DNA of 64,000 bases from Nakamurella flava (lineage in GTDB: Bacteria; Actinomycetota; Actinomycetes; Mycobacteriales; Nakamurellaceae). Shown here one piece after another: positions 46,174 through 56,887 of the stretch (within the stretch, counting starts at the first letter, position 1; each line of letters begins with the position of its first letter). The notes beneath the pieces were generated by a model. The model worked only from the letters and a program-made list of their open reading frames with translations. It made no database searches and was not told the DNA's origin. The translations under genes and the position numbers were made by a program. Location: assembly GCF_005298075.1 (NCBI RefSeq), contig NZ_SZZH01000003.1, forward strand, positions 558,001 through 622,000. The letters run 5' to 3'.

Positions 46174-47645
46174 TGACCGGTCCCCGCCACCGTCGTCGGT
46201 TGGACCCCGAAGCGCCGCTCGTCGACCTCGCCGACGTCCTGATGGACGACGAGATCATCGAACGACTCCGGGCCGCCGCCCTCCGTGCCGACGCCTGTGC
46301 TGCGCGCCCGCCCGCCGATCTGCGCTCGGTGGGGGTCGACGGGGTGTCTCGTCCCCCGGGCCGTCACCGGGCCTCCAGCCCGCCGAGCCTGCCGCCGGCC
46401 GTGGTCCCGGTGGTGGGTGACGAGGTGTTCGCTCTGCTCCAGGAGTGGCGCTCCGAGATCACGACGCCGCCGCTCCCGCCGCTGCCCGCCCTCCCGGCGG
46501 GGGTCCGTTCGGCAGCGCGCCGGCGGCGTTGGTCGACGATGGCGACCCGGGTGACGGGCGCCCGCTCGGTCCGCCCGGCGCTGGCCATCAGCGGAGCCCT
46601 GGCCGGGCTGCTGTTCGGATCGGCCGTGGTCAGCGCCAAGGAGGCCACTCCGGAACAGCCGCTCTTCGCGCTCACGACGATCTTCTGGCCGCAGGAAGCG
46701 GCGTCCAAGACCGCGATGGGTTCGGTGTGGGCGGCGCTCGACAGACTGAACAAGGCCATCGCCAGCGGCGACGACGCCGTCACGATCCTGGCCGAAGCCG
46801 ACGCCGCCCGTGGATTGCTGGCCCAGGTCGAACTCGACGATCAGGGTGACCTGGCGACGGCGATCACCGCGGCCGAAAAGGTCGGCCTGGACAAGCGGGC
46901 CGCGCTGGCCACGCGTTCAGCGACGGAGTCGACCACGTCATCGGCACCCGCCGCGCAACGGCGCGCATCGTCGTCCGAGTCACGACCCGAAGCCCCGTCC
47001 ACGACGCGGGCGGCGTCCGACGGTCCGTCCACCCTGGCGCCGGGCTCGACGGCCACCGCAGACGTATCGGGACTCGATGACGACTCTTCCCTCGGCCTGG
47101 TGTCCAGCGCCGGTGCCCCTGTCTCGGTGAGTCCATCCAGCTCTTCTGATCCGCAGCCATCCGACGCTGGGGGGTCGACGGCGTCGAGCCCGGCGACCGG
47201 TGAGTCCCCGTCCAGCACGACAGCGGGTGCCCTGACGACCTCGTCGCCGTCGTCCGCAAGCGGGACCACCCAGCCGGCCGGTCAGACCAGCGGTACGAAG
47301 GCGTCCTCGCCCCAGCCGTCCACCGGGACACCGGTTCCGTCGAACTCGACGACTCCGGTGAAGACCCCGGGCACGTCGGCCCCGACATCCTCGGCCGCCG
47401 GTGCTACGGGAGCCGCCGTGAACTCCGAAGCCGAGGCCGGCTCGTCCGCACCGACCCCGTCGGCCGGTGTGCCGCAGGCCAGTTCGGTGAGCCGGGTGCA
47501 GCCGGAAGCGCCGCCGGCGCCGGCGCCGACTCCGCCACCGGCCGCGACGCCGGACCCGTCGACCACGCCGGCCAAGGGTGCCGCGCCGGCCGCCGTGCCC
47601 GACGCCTCCGCTGCGGCGTCGACCTCCGCGGCCGCCGGCCGCTGA
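46173..47645 (+). CDS. rsdA: anti-sigma-D factor RsdA-like, membrane protein
   Basis: 490 residues. The N-terminus carries the sigma-D-binding motif of RsdA (LVDLADVLMDDEIIERLRAA, about residues 16-35). One membrane helix lies at about 134-153 (ALAISGALAGLLFGSAVVSA). A short outer domain (EQPLFALTTIFWPQEA, LLAQVELDDQGDLATAITAAEK) is followed by 240 residues of Ser/Thr/Pro/Ala-rich sequence, probably glycosylated or wall-spanning. Mycobacterial RsdA holds SigD until ClpCP degrades it. It is translated with sigD. The long tail exceeds the family's usual length. Confidence 0.88.
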   Translation: MTGPRHRRRLDPEAPLVDLADVLMDDEIIERLRAAALRADACAARPPADLRSVGVDGVSRPPGRHRASSPPSLPPAVVPVVGDEVFALLQEWRSEITTPPLPPLPALPAGVRSAARRRRWSTMATRVTGARSVRPALAISGALAGLLFGSAVVSAKEATPEQPLFALTTIFWPQEAASKTAMGSVWAALDRLNKAIASGDDAVTILAEADAARGLLAQVELDDQGDLATAITAAEKVGLDKRAALATRSATESTTSSAPAAQRRASSSESRPEAPSTTRAASDGPSTLAPGSTATADVSGLDDDSSLGLVSSAGAPVSVSPSSSSDPQPSDAGGSTASSPATGESPSSTTAGALTTSSPSSASGTTQPAGQTSGTKASSPQPSTGTPVPSNSTTPVKTPGTSAPTSSAAGATGAAVNSEAEAGSSAPTPSAGVPQASSVSRVQPEAPPAPAPTPPPAATPDPSTTPAKGAAPAAVPDASAAASTSAAAGR

Positions 47646-47833
47646 CCACGGTCCGGCCGCGCCGACCGGGGGTGCCGTCGACGTCACGTCGTGAGGTGGA
47701 CCACCGGACGCGCCCGATCGGGCCATCGGTTCCGTCGGTTCCGGGCTCGCCACCGCGGTCGTCGCGCTCCTTCGTCCCCACAGCCGGGCCGCCCCACCCC
47801 AGGGGCGTCCCGGGCGGCCGTGAGCATGCCTAG

Positions 47834-49498
<1,665 letters not shown>

Positions 49499-49537
49499 GG
49501 CGGACGGGAGGCCGGCGAGCTGACGGCGAGAGCCGCC

Positions 49538-50173
49538 ATGGGTGAGTCGTCGAGCGACCGGCAAGAGACGGGACCGGCGCCGCGGGTCGTCGGGCAGCGA
49601 TGGGCCGGCCGGCACCCGGTGCTGGCGAGGGTGGCGGCCACCTTCTACGTCGGGTACGGCGTGTTCCAGTGCTGGCGGGGTGATGTGGTCCTGGGCTGTC
49701 TGCTCGTCGTCGCTGGCGGGCTGTTCGTGCTGATGTCGGTCCGCCCACCCACCGTGATCGACGTGCGGGGCATCCGCCGGCCCTACCGGTGGCGCCGGCG
49801 GTTCATCACCTGGCCCGAGGTCGAGGCCATCGTCGTCCCGCCGACGGGGCTGGAGCCGGCCGTGGCCCCGCGGGTGGCGTTGCGTGCGGGTGGACGTCCG
49901 GTGCCGCTCGAGGACATCGCCCCGGATCAGGCCGCGCTCGTCGCCCGCATCGGTGACCGCCCCTTGCGGCGACCGCCCGTCCCAGGAGTGCTGATCACGC
50001 CGCCGCCGCGGGAGAAGGTCCGGACGGACGTCGACGTCGAGGCCGACGTCGCCCGGCGCGCGGCCGCGCTCGAGCGACGTTGGGTCGCCCTGGAGGCGCA
50101 GAACCGGCAGCGCCCGCGGTCGGCCAGCCGCTCCGCGGGCGACCCCTCGGACGGCGGGGAGCACCACCAGTAG
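49538..50173 (+). CDS. membrane protein with PH-like domain
   Basis: 211 residues. Two membrane helices (FYVGYGVFQCW and VVLGCLLVVAGGLFVLM), then a small beta-rich domain TVIDVRGIRRPYRWRRRFITWPEVEAIVVPP, the form of bacterial PH (bPH_6) domains. The C-terminus is a charged, Arg-rich helix and Ser-rich tail. It follows guaB in actinobacteria with no known function. ATG 49538 follows GACGGCGAGAGCC without a strong ribosome site. Confidence 0.75.
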   Translation: MGESSSDRQETGPAPRVVGQRWAGRHPVLARVAATFYVGYGVFQCWRGDVVLGCLLVVAGGLFVLMSVRPPTVIDVRGIRRPYRWRRRFITWPEVEAIVVPPTGLEPAVAPRVALRAGGRPVPLEDIAPDQAALVARIGDRPLRRPPVPGVLITPPPREKVRTDVDVEADVARRAAALERRWVALEAQNRQRPRSASRSAGDPSDGGEHHQ

Positions 50174-50239
50174 CCGGCTGTCAGGCCCCGGTGCGGTGCC
50201 GGCGGGAACACGATCTCGTGCGGTCGACGGTCGGTCGCC

Positions 50240-53065
50240 TCACCCTTCGTGGTCCGGTCGACGGGCGGCCCACGCGGCGATCTCTACGCGGTTGTGCAGC
50301 TGCAGTTTGGCCAGCACGTTGCGGACGTGCGACTCGACGGTGCGTTCGGACAGGAAGAGCGCGGTGGCGATCTCCCGGTTCCGTTGCCCGCTGGCCACCA
50401 GCCGGGCCACCTCGGCCTCGCGGGCGGTCAGGCGGTCGGTCTTGCTGGCCGGGGGACGGGGCGAGAGTTCCACGATGGCCCTCCGCAGACGGGACGCAGC
50501 GGCCGACGGGCCCGGCATGTCCAGTCGGTGGAATTCGCCGTCGGCCAGCTCGAGCAGGGTCGACGCCGACACCAGATCGGCCGGGTCGGCACCCGGGCGG
50601 CGCGAGCCGTACCGACGGACGAGGGCGGTGGCCCACCCCAGCCGGGTCAACGCCGTGAACGGGCGGGCGCCTATGCGGATGTTCAGGGGCTCCGCCTCGC
50701 GATAGAGCGAGATGGCCTCCTCGAGGCGGCCGGCGGCGAGGGCGTAGTCGGCGTGCTGGCGGGAGACCGCCCCCATCGCGACGATGAAACCGGAGCCGTC
50801 CCCGTCGTACGGACCACCGCTCCCGCGGATCGCGTCGAAGACGCGGCCGGCCACCTCGGCGTCGTCGAGCGCGACGGCAGCCAGCCCGATCTGATTGATC
50901 GTCCCGGCCCAACGGACCTGGCCGGCCATCTCGTCCGGGAGTGCGCGCAACTGGTCGAAGACCGCGATTGCCTCGGCCCGCTCGCCGCGGAGCGTCAGGG
51001 CCAGCACCAGGAGTGCCCTGACCAGGGGGATCCGGGTCTCCGACCGCAGCATGCGGACCGCGTCGTCGTCGATCTCACCGGGGTCTCCCCGCACCACCCC
51101 GAGGAAGAGGCGGAACGACTGGTGCACTCCCAGCATCGACTCGTCGCCCATCCGGAGCGCCACGTCCAGCGATGCCCGGTTGAGCCGGCGGGCCCGGTCG
51201 AAATCGCCGGTCAATTCGGCCATCGCCGCCGTGACCCGCAGATCGTGCCACCGGGCGACGGACGAGCGGTGCTGTTCGGCGATGCGTCCGATCGCTGCCG
51301 CTTGCTCCCGGGCGCCGTCGACCTGGCCGCTCTGGTGCAGTGCCATCAGCAGCCAGAGGTGCGCGAGCACCCGGTCGACCGACGAAACCCCCGGAGCAGC
51401 GGCCAGTTCCACCGCCCGGCGCGCGAGTCGTTCCCGTTCGCCCACCGTCGCGGGCACGGTGATGGCCAGGTGGCGGGCGGCGATGGCCTCCAGCTCGGCC
51501 ATCGGGTCGCCGCACTGCCGGGCCATCGCCACCGCGTTCCGGGCGAGTTCCGCGCCCCGCGCCGGGTCGACCGTCTCGGTCAGCGTGGCCGACAGCTGGG
51601 CGCAGACCCGGGCCCGCAACACGTCCGCGCCGTCGGGGAGGGCGCGCAACGCCCGTTCGCACAGATCGACGATCACCCCGGCGGATCGCCAGTCGCCGAT
51701 GCCCCGGATCGTCAGGGCCGCGCGCGCCAACAGATCGGGCCGCCCACTCGTCCCGGCCAGATCGCCGACCCGCAGGCAGGTGTCGGTCGCGCCGACGACG
51801 TCTCCCGCGCGGAACCGGGCCTCGGCGAGTTCGGCGGCCAACTCGGCCAGATCCACGGCCGAAAGCCCCGCTCGTTCGGCCCGCTCCAGCGCGTCGGCCA
51901 GCACCGAGACGGCACCGTCCAGGTCGAGGTGGCGACCGGCGACCACCGCTGCCCGCCGGGCCCACACCACGGACCGCAGCGTGCTGTCCCGGTCGTCGAC
52001 CTGCCGCCAATGTCCGGCGATCGCCCCGAAGGTCAACGGGTCCCCGCCGCTCTCCAGTGCGCGGGCGATCCGCCGGTGCAGTTCCGACCGTCGCCGGGCC
52101 GGCAGACCCGCCGTGATCGCGTCCCGCACCAGGGCGTGGGTGATCGCGGGTCCCTCGACCGGCTGCAGGATCTCGGCGCGCACCGCGTCGTCGAACGCCG
52201 ACGCCACCTCGGCATCACTCCGGGCGATGATCATCCCGACCAGCGGCCGGGTCGCGAGATCGCCCAGCAGCGCCACGGTCTCGGCGAGATCGCGCGTTGC
52301 CGGCGACAACCGGCGCAGCCGGGCCGTCACCTCGGCGACGATGTCCGGCCGTCGCCCCGCTGTCGTGCCCGCCCCGGCCGGTGCCGACGTCATCAACGTC
52401 AGATAGAAGGGGTTGCCGCCGGTCACTTCGTGCAGCTGTTCCGCCAGCGACGACCATTCCCGGCGCCGGGGCGACGAGCCGAGCCACTCCCGTACGTCGG
52501 GCAGGGTCAGGCCGGACAGTGGCATCGGGTGCATGGTGGGACGGCGGAGCAGCTCGGTCGCGCCCCGGTCCCAGGCCGGGCCGCCGGATCGGCGTGCGGT
52601 GCCGACCAGGAGCAGTCGCGCGTCGGCGGCCTCGTCGGCCAGCAGCCGGAGCAGCGCCAGGGAACCCGGGTCGGCCCAGTGCAGGTCGTCCAGCAGGACG
52701 ACCAGGCCGGTCCGGGTGGCCTCGTCCAGCAGGTGGTCGACGACGGCCGCGAACACGGCAAGCCGGCGGTCGGCCGGGGCCTGGTCGACCGCCTCGTCGT
52801 CGAGCAGCCGCCCGATCTCGGGCACGCTGCGACCGAGTCGACGCCAGATCCACAGGGGCGGTGCCCCCGGGTCGTCGACCGCCCGTGTTCGGACCACCCG
52901 CAGGCCCGCCGCTGCGGCCGGGACCAGTGCGGACTCGGCGAGCGAGGTCTTCCCGATCCCGGCGTCCCCGCTGATCAGGACGAACCCGCCTCGACCGTTC
53001 GCCGCCCCGGCCAGCAACTGCGCGAGCTCGAACTGCTCGGTGGTGCGACCGACGAGAGGCGACAC
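50240..53065 (-). CDS. LAL-type LuxR regulator with AAA domain
   Basis: 941 residues. N-terminal ATPase: MSPLVGRTTEQFEL, Walker A GDAGIGKTSLAE, Walker B VVLLDDLHWADPGSL. The middle 600 residues are TPR-like helical repeats. The C-terminus has the LuxR helix-turn-helix LTAREAEVARLVASGQRNREIATALFLSERTVESHVRNVL. This is the MalT/LAL architecture often found controlling secondary metabolism or carbon use. It is divergent from a three-gene unit of small proteins and has no obvious pathway next to it. GTG 53065 begins the conserved LVGR. Confidence 0.93.
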   Translation of the reverse strand: MSPLVGRTTEQFELAQLLAGAANGRGGFVLISGDAGIGKTSLAESALVPAAAAGLRVVRTRAVDDPGAPPLWIWRRLGRSVPEIGRLLDDEAVDQAPADRRLAVFAAVVDHLLDEATRTGLVVLLDDLHWADPGSLALLRLLADEAADARLLLVGTARRSGGPAWDRGATELLRRPTMHPMPLSGLTLPDVREWLGSSPRRREWSSLAEQLHEVTGGNPFYLTLMTSAPAGAGTTAGRRPDIVAEVTARLRRLSPATRDLAETVALLGDLATRPLVGMIIARSDAEVASAFDDAVRAEILQPVEGPAITHALVRDAITAGLPARRRSELHRRIARALESGGDPLTFGAIAGHWRQVDDRDSTLRSVVWARRAAVVAGRHLDLDGAVSVLADALERAERAGLSAVDLAELAAELAEARFRAGDVVGATDTCLRVGDLAGTSGRPDLLARAALTIRGIGDWRSAGVIVDLCERALRALPDGADVLRARVCAQLSATLTETVDPARGAELARNAVAMARQCGDPMAELEAIAARHLAITVPATVGERERLARRAVELAAAPGVSSVDRVLAHLWLLMALHQSGQVDGAREQAAAIGRIAEQHRSSVARWHDLRVTAAMAELTGDFDRARRLNRASLDVALRMGDESMLGVHQSFRLFLGVVRGDPGEIDDDAVRMLRSETRIPLVRALLVLALTLRGERAEAIAVFDQLRALPDEMAGQVRWAGTINQIGLAAVALDDAEVAGRVFDAIRGSGGPYDGDGSGFIVAMGAVSRQHADYALAAGRLEEAISLYREAEPLNIRIGARPFTALTRLGWATALVRRYGSRRPGADPADLVSASTLLELADGEFHRLDMPGPSAAASRLRRAIVELSPRPPASKTDRLTAREAEVARLVASGQRNREIATALFLSERTVESHVRNVLAKLQLHNRVEIAAWAARRPDHEG

Positions 53066-53184
53066 CCGCCGAGTATGGACGCCCGCGGTCGGATTCAGTA
53101 CCGGATGTCGGTATTTCCACCGAGGCGCCCGTCGTCGCCGCCGTCCACAGTCGTCCGCAGTGCACGCCGACCAAGGAGGCAGTC

Positions 53185-53586
53185 ATGAACGGATCGACCA
53201 CCGGCGAACAGACGGCGGGTCAGCACGACCGGGACGATTCCAACGGACCGGTCACGCTGGTCCTGACGTTCCAGGGACCCCGATCGGCCGAGCTGATCGC
53301 GGCGGCGGATCGCGCCGGCCGGGAACGGCTCGGGCCCACCCTGCTGCACCACCCACGGTTGCGTGACGAGTTCATCGGACTGCAGGTCCTGCGGCGACCC
53401 GACGGTCACGAGATTGTCGTGGTCACCGTGCGCGACGCGGCCACCCTGGACGTGTTGCAGGAGCTGGTCTCCTCGTCGGAACTGCTGCCGGGAGAGGACG
53501 TCTCGCTGTTGCCGGGGCCCGATACGGCCGAGGTGTTCCAGGTCGTCGAGATGCGTGGGTTCGGTGTGCCGGAGGTGTCCCGGTGA
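53185..53586 (+). CDS. unrecognised 133-residue protein
   Basis: No confident family. The strand-helix pattern (VTLVLTFQG, EFIGLQVLRRPDGHEIVVVTVRDAATLDVLQELV, VFQVVEMRGFG) could be a ferredoxin-like alpha+beta fold as in antibiotic-monooxygenase-like proteins. ATG 53185 has a strong AAGGAGG site. It overlaps the YceI gene by four bases and is divergent from the LAL regulator, which may control both. Confidence 0.65.
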   Translation: MNGSTTGEQTAGQHDRDDSNGPVTLVLTFQGPRSAELIAAADRAGRERLGPTLLHHPRLRDEFIGLQVLRRPDGHEIVVVTVRDAATLDVLQELVSSSELLPGEDVSLLPGPDTAEVFQVVEMRGFGVPEVSR

Positions 53587-54089
53587 ATGCCCCGACCGTG
53601 GCCGTCGGCCGGTGGGATCTGGATCCGGCGACGAGCACGGCGCAGTTCGTCGCCCGAGGGATGGGCCGTTCGGTGCCGGGGAGCATCCCGTTCCTGTCGG
53701 CGCGGTGCGACATCGACGCCGACGGCCTCCCGCGGCGGGTCACCGCCGACCTCGACCTCGCGGCCATCGACACCGGGAACGTCCGGCGTGACCGGGATCT
53801 GGCCAAACCCGGACTGATGGACATCGCCACCCACCCGACGATGACGGTGGAGGTCGACGACCTCTCGGTGACATCCGACGGGTGGACGGCGATCGCGGTC
53901 ATCCACGCCCGCGGTACCACCGCACCCGTGGAGGTCACCGTGGTCCCCGAGACCGCTCCATCGGCGGACGACGCGGCGGTGCGCATCCGCGGGCGACTCG
54001 ACCGGCGGCTCCTGGGCATCAGGGCTCCGCGCTTTACCATCGGGCGGTGGGTCGACCTCGACGTCACCGCCCGGTTCCGTCGCCGGTGA
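53583..54089 (+). CDS. YceI-family protein
   Basis: 168 residues. The YceI lipocalin-like barrel is recognisable from VGRWDLDPATSTAQFVARG, IDADGLPRRVTADLDLAAIDTGNVRRDRDLAKPGLMDIATHPTMTVEV and IRGRLDRRLLGI. These proteins bind isoprenoid chains or similar lipids. No signal peptide, so it is cytoplasmic here. GTG 53583 overlaps the previous stop. Confidence 0.88.
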   Translation: MNAPTVAVGRWDLDPATSTAQFVARGMGRSVPGSIPFLSARCDIDADGLPRRVTADLDLAAIDTGNVRRDRDLAKPGLMDIATHPTMTVEVDDLSVTSDGWTAIAVIHARGTTAPVEVTVVPETAPSADDAAVRIRGRLDRRLLGIRAPRFTIGRWVDLDVTARFRRR

Positions 54090-54147
54090 AGGGCATCCGG
54101 CGGGTCGAGCCCTGGCCACCGGTCCGGGGATCTGGTCTGCTGGGGCG

Positions 54148-54564
54148 GTGGCCACCTGGGAGGACGTGGAAGCCGTCGCCGCCGAGCTCCCGGAGGCCGG
54201 GAGCAGGGTGCGGTGGGGTAACCATTCCTGGACCGTGCGGGACAAGGCCTACGCCTGGGTCCGGCCCCTGAACAAGTCCGACGTACGCGCCCTCACCGAG
54301 TCGGGCCGCGAGGTCCCGGACGAACCCATCCTCGCCGTCTCCGTCGACGATCTGGGCGAGAAGGAGGCAGTCCTCGCCCAGGACCCCGACCTGTTCTTCG
54401 ACATCCCGCATTTCGCGAACTACGCCGCCGTGCTGCTCCGTCTGTCCCGCGTCGACCGGCCGCGTCTGGACGAAATCCTCACCGATGCCTGGCTGGCCCG
54501 CGCACCGAAACGACTGGCCGACGCGTTCCTGGCCGAACGCGACGGTCCGCCGGAGGGCCGGTGA
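54148..54564 (+). CDS. MmcQ/YjbR-family DNA-binding-like protein
   Basis: 138 residues. Typical blocks: WEDVEAVAAELPEAGSRVRWGNHSWTV, LAVSVDDLGEKEAVLAQDPDLFFDIPHFANYAAVLLRL and DEILTDAWLARAPKRLADAF. The family has a CyaY-like fold and no settled function. GTG 54148 is the only sensible start. The stop overlaps the next GTG by four bases. Confidence 0.88.
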   Translation: MATWEDVEAVAAELPEAGSRVRWGNHSWTVRDKAYAWVRPLNKSDVRALTESGREVPDEPILAVSVDDLGEKEAVLAQDPDLFFDIPHFANYAAVLLRLSRVDRPRLDEILTDAWLARAPKRLADAFLAERDGPPEGR

Positions 54565-55352
54565 TCGGGGACGATGCCCAGGTGAACAGAGTGTGCCCGC
54601 AGTGCGGGATGCCGTCGGCCGTCGGAGCGTTCTGCGCACGGTGCGGCAGTGCCCTCCCCCCGACGGGCCCGGCGGTCGGTGACCGACCCCCGGTCCGACA
54701 CCCGTCCTGGGCGCTGCCCGCCGCCGTGGCCGCCGTGTTGGCCGTGGTGGCGACGACCGTGTTCGTCGTTCTCCGCGACCGCGGCGACGAGGTCGCCGGG
54801 ACAGCGACACCCCTGCCGACGATGGGGTGGGGAACCCTGACCCCGACCACGGAGACCACCCCGCCGACCATGGCCACCACCGTGACCGCCACCGCCACCG
54901 CCACGATGACGGCCGCCGCCGGCGCCGCCGCGGATCCGAACGCCTTCCGTGGATACGCCTTCCGTCCCGGCGAGCCACTGACCGTGCCGGCGGCCGGCGG
55001 CGGGCTGTACTTCGGTTCCCCGTCGGGCAACATCCACTGCACCATCACCGCCAGCGGCGACGGCTACGCGCTCTGTTCCATCGACCAGAAGAACTGGACC
55101 GGACCGCCCAAACCCGCGTCCTGCGAATGGAACTGGCTCGACAACCACGTCGCCATCGGGGCGGCCGGGGCCGAATCCGGGCAGTGCCTCGGCGGGGTCG
55201 AAGTGCCGCCCGTGGCCACCGTCCTGCCCTACGGGCAGTCCCTGACCGACGGCGCCATCACCTGTTCCAGCGCCCAGACCGGCGTCACCTGCCGACACGA
55301 CGGCACCGGCCACGGCTTCACGCTCCGCCGGGACGCACTCGACACCTTCTGA
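54561..55352 (+). CDS. zinc-ribbon membrane protein with DUF6636-like outer domain
   Basis: 263 residues. N-terminal zinc ribbon C12-x2-C15 and C25-x2-C28, one membrane helix (LPAAVAAVLAVVATTVFVVL), a Thr/Pro/Ala linker, and a C-terminal domain GGGLYFGSPSGNIHCTITASG with paired cysteines (ALCSIDQKNW, ASCEWNW, GQCLGG), which recalls DUF6636. So cytoplasmic zinc ribbon and secreted disulfide domain are joined. GTG 54561 overlaps the YjbR stop. Function unknown. Confidence 0.75.
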   Translation: MIGDDAQVNRVCPQCGMPSAVGAFCARCGSALPPTGPAVGDRPPVRHPSWALPAAVAAVLAVVATTVFVVLRDRGDEVAGTATPLPTMGWGTLTPTTETTPPTMATTVTATATATMTAAAGAAADPNAFRGYAFRPGEPLTVPAAGGGLYFGSPSGNIHCTITASGDGYALCSIDQKNWTGPPKPASCEWNWLDNHVAIGAAGAESGQCLGGVEVPPVATVLPYGQSLTDGAITCSSAQTGVTCRHDGTGHGFTLRRDALDTF

Positions 55353-55381
55353 CCGACGGTGGTTCGTCCGGGCCGGCCCCC

Positions 55382-55600
55382 GCTGCTGTGCTGGTTGGCG
55401 GCTGCGCTCCGCTCCGCCGACGGCGGTGGGTCGGCGCTGGGCTCCTGCGTCGCCCGGCGACCGGCCCCCCCCGCTGCTGTGCCCATGGCGGCTGCGCTCC
55501 GCTCCGCCGACGGCCGTGGCTCGGCCGCGGGCTCCTGCGTCGCCCGCGGGCGGCCCCGGCCTGCTGTGCTGGTTGGCGGCTGCGCTCCGCTCCGCCGACT
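55382..55600. repeat. tandem ~90-bp intergenic repeat
   Basis: A 38-base core CTGCTGTGC...GGCGGCTGCGCTCC...GCTCCGCCGA occurs three times (starting near 55383, 55474 and 55561), with two copies of a linker GGGCTCCTGCGTCGCCCG between them. Units are 87-91 bases. GGCGG and CCGCC within the core can pair. It fills the gap 55353-55635 before guaB3; a TAGGCT box follows the third copy at about 55600. Confidence 0.8.
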
Positions 55601-55635
55601 AGGCTGACCCACCGGAAACCCGGCAGTGCAGGAGG

Positions 55636-56775
55636 ATGGACGTGCCCGAATCCGTCGAGTTCGGTATGGGTCGCACGGCCCGCCGCGCCTACGACCTGTC
55701 GGAGGTGTCGATCGTCCCGTCCCGCCGGACCCGCTCCTCGTCCGACGTCTCCACCGCGTGGAAGATCGACGCCTACCGCTTCGAGATCCCGCTGATCACC
55801 CAGCCGACCGACGCCATCGGCTCGCCGGCCGTCGCCGCGGAGGTCAACGCCCTGGGCGGTCTCGGCGTCCTCGACGGCGAGGGCCTGTGGAGCCGGCACG
55901 CCGATCCGCAACGCGTCCTCGACGAGCTCATCGAGACCGGCATCAGCGCCGACGATCCCGACGATCTCATCCGTGAGCTGCAGCGGGTCTACTCGTCCCC
56001 GGTGCAGATCGACCTGCTCACCGAGGCCGTCCGCACCGTCGCCAACAGCGGGTCGGGCACCACCGCCGTCCGGTTGTCCCCGCAGAACGCGGCCCAGCTG
56101 GCCGGCCCGGCCATCGCCGCCGGCGCCGAGCTGCTCGTCATCCTCGGCACCATCGTCTCCGCCGAACACGTGCAGCGCGACGGCGTCGCGCTCAACCTCA
56201 AGTCGTTCATCTCCGACCTCGACGTCCCGGTCATCGTCGGTGGCTGCACCAACTACCAGACCGCCGTGCACCTCATGCGCACCGGCGCCGCCGGTGTCGT
56301 CGTCGGGCACGGCGAGGGGTCGACCTCCACCACCGACGAGGTACTGGGAATCGCGGTCCCGATGGCCACGGCGATCGCCGACGCCGCGGCCGCCCGCCGC
56401 GCCTACCTGGACGAGACCGGCGGGCGGTACGTCCACGTCATCGCCAGCGGCGGGATGGACAGCAGCGCCGACATCGCCAAGGCCATCGCCTGCGGCGCCG
56501 ATGCGGTCATGCTGGGTGAGCCGCTCACCTGGGCCGCGTCCGTCCCCGCCCAGGGGTGGTTCTGGCCGACGACGGCAGCCCACCCGATCCTGCCCCGCGG
56601 GTTCGCGGCTCCGTGCGGGCCGGCGGACGTGTCGATGGAGCAGTTGCTGTTCGGGCCGGCGCTGGGCGCAGACGGCCGCACCAACCTGTTCGGGGCCCTG
56701 CGCCGAGCCATGGCCAAGGCCGGATACTCGGGTCTCAAGGAATTCCAGAAGGTCGGGCTGTCGCTGCGCGCCTGA
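55636..56775 (+). CDS. guaB3: GuaB3-family IMP dehydrogenase-related protein
   Basis: 379 residues without CBS domains. Front: YDLSEVSIVPSRRTRSSSDV in place of YDDVLLLP; barrel strands VILGTIVSAEHVQRDG, AAGVVVGHGEGSTSTTDEVLG, HVIASGGMDSSADIAKAIACGADAVMLGEPL. The catalytic loop that reads GSICTT in GuaB has no cysteine here, as written. GuaB3 follows guaB2 in actinobacteria; its true reaction has been debated. ATG 55636 follows AGGAGG. Confidence 0.95.
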   Translation: MDVPESVEFGMGRTARRAYDLSEVSIVPSRRTRSSSDVSTAWKIDAYRFEIPLITQPTDAIGSPAVAAEVNALGGLGVLDGEGLWSRHADPQRVLDELIETGISADDPDDLIRELQRVYSSPVQIDLLTEAVRTVANSGSGTTAVRLSPQNAAQLAGPAIAAGAELLVILGTIVSAEHVQRDGVALNLKSFISDLDVPVIVGGCTNYQTAVHLMRTGAAGVVVGHGEGSTSTTDEVLGIAVPMATAIADAAAARRAYLDETGGRYVHVIASGGMDSSADIAKAIACGADAVMLGEPLTWAASVPAQGWFWPTTAAHPILPRGFAAPCGPADVSMEQLLFGPALGADGRTNLFGALRRAMAKAGYSGLKEFQKVGLSLRA

Positions 56776-56815
56776 GCCCAGCGGCGGGAACCGGCATCGT
56801 TCGGCCCCGGCAACG

Positions 56816-56862
56816 ACGACGAGGGGGTGTCCCGCCATCGCGGCGGGACACCCCCTCGTCGT
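56816..56862. terminator. bidirectional terminator between guaB3 and lutC
   Basis: A perfect 21-bp stem: left arm 56816-56836 (begins ACGACGAGGGGG) and right arm 56842-56862 (ends CCCCCTCGTCGT), loop ATCGC. It lies between convergent guaB3 and lutC and can serve both. Confidence 0.9.
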
Positions 56863-56887
56863 GTCGGACCGACCTGGGAGTCGGCGA

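Noticed and set aside
50249-53188. 979-codon frame opposite the LAL regulator
   Set aside because: Antisense to a clear LuxR/AAA protein; His/Gln/Arg/Gly-rich composition typical of shadow frames.
55359-55607. 82-codon frame through the intergenic repeats
   Set aside because: It is simple translation of the tandem repeat, has no ribosome site and shows no domain.
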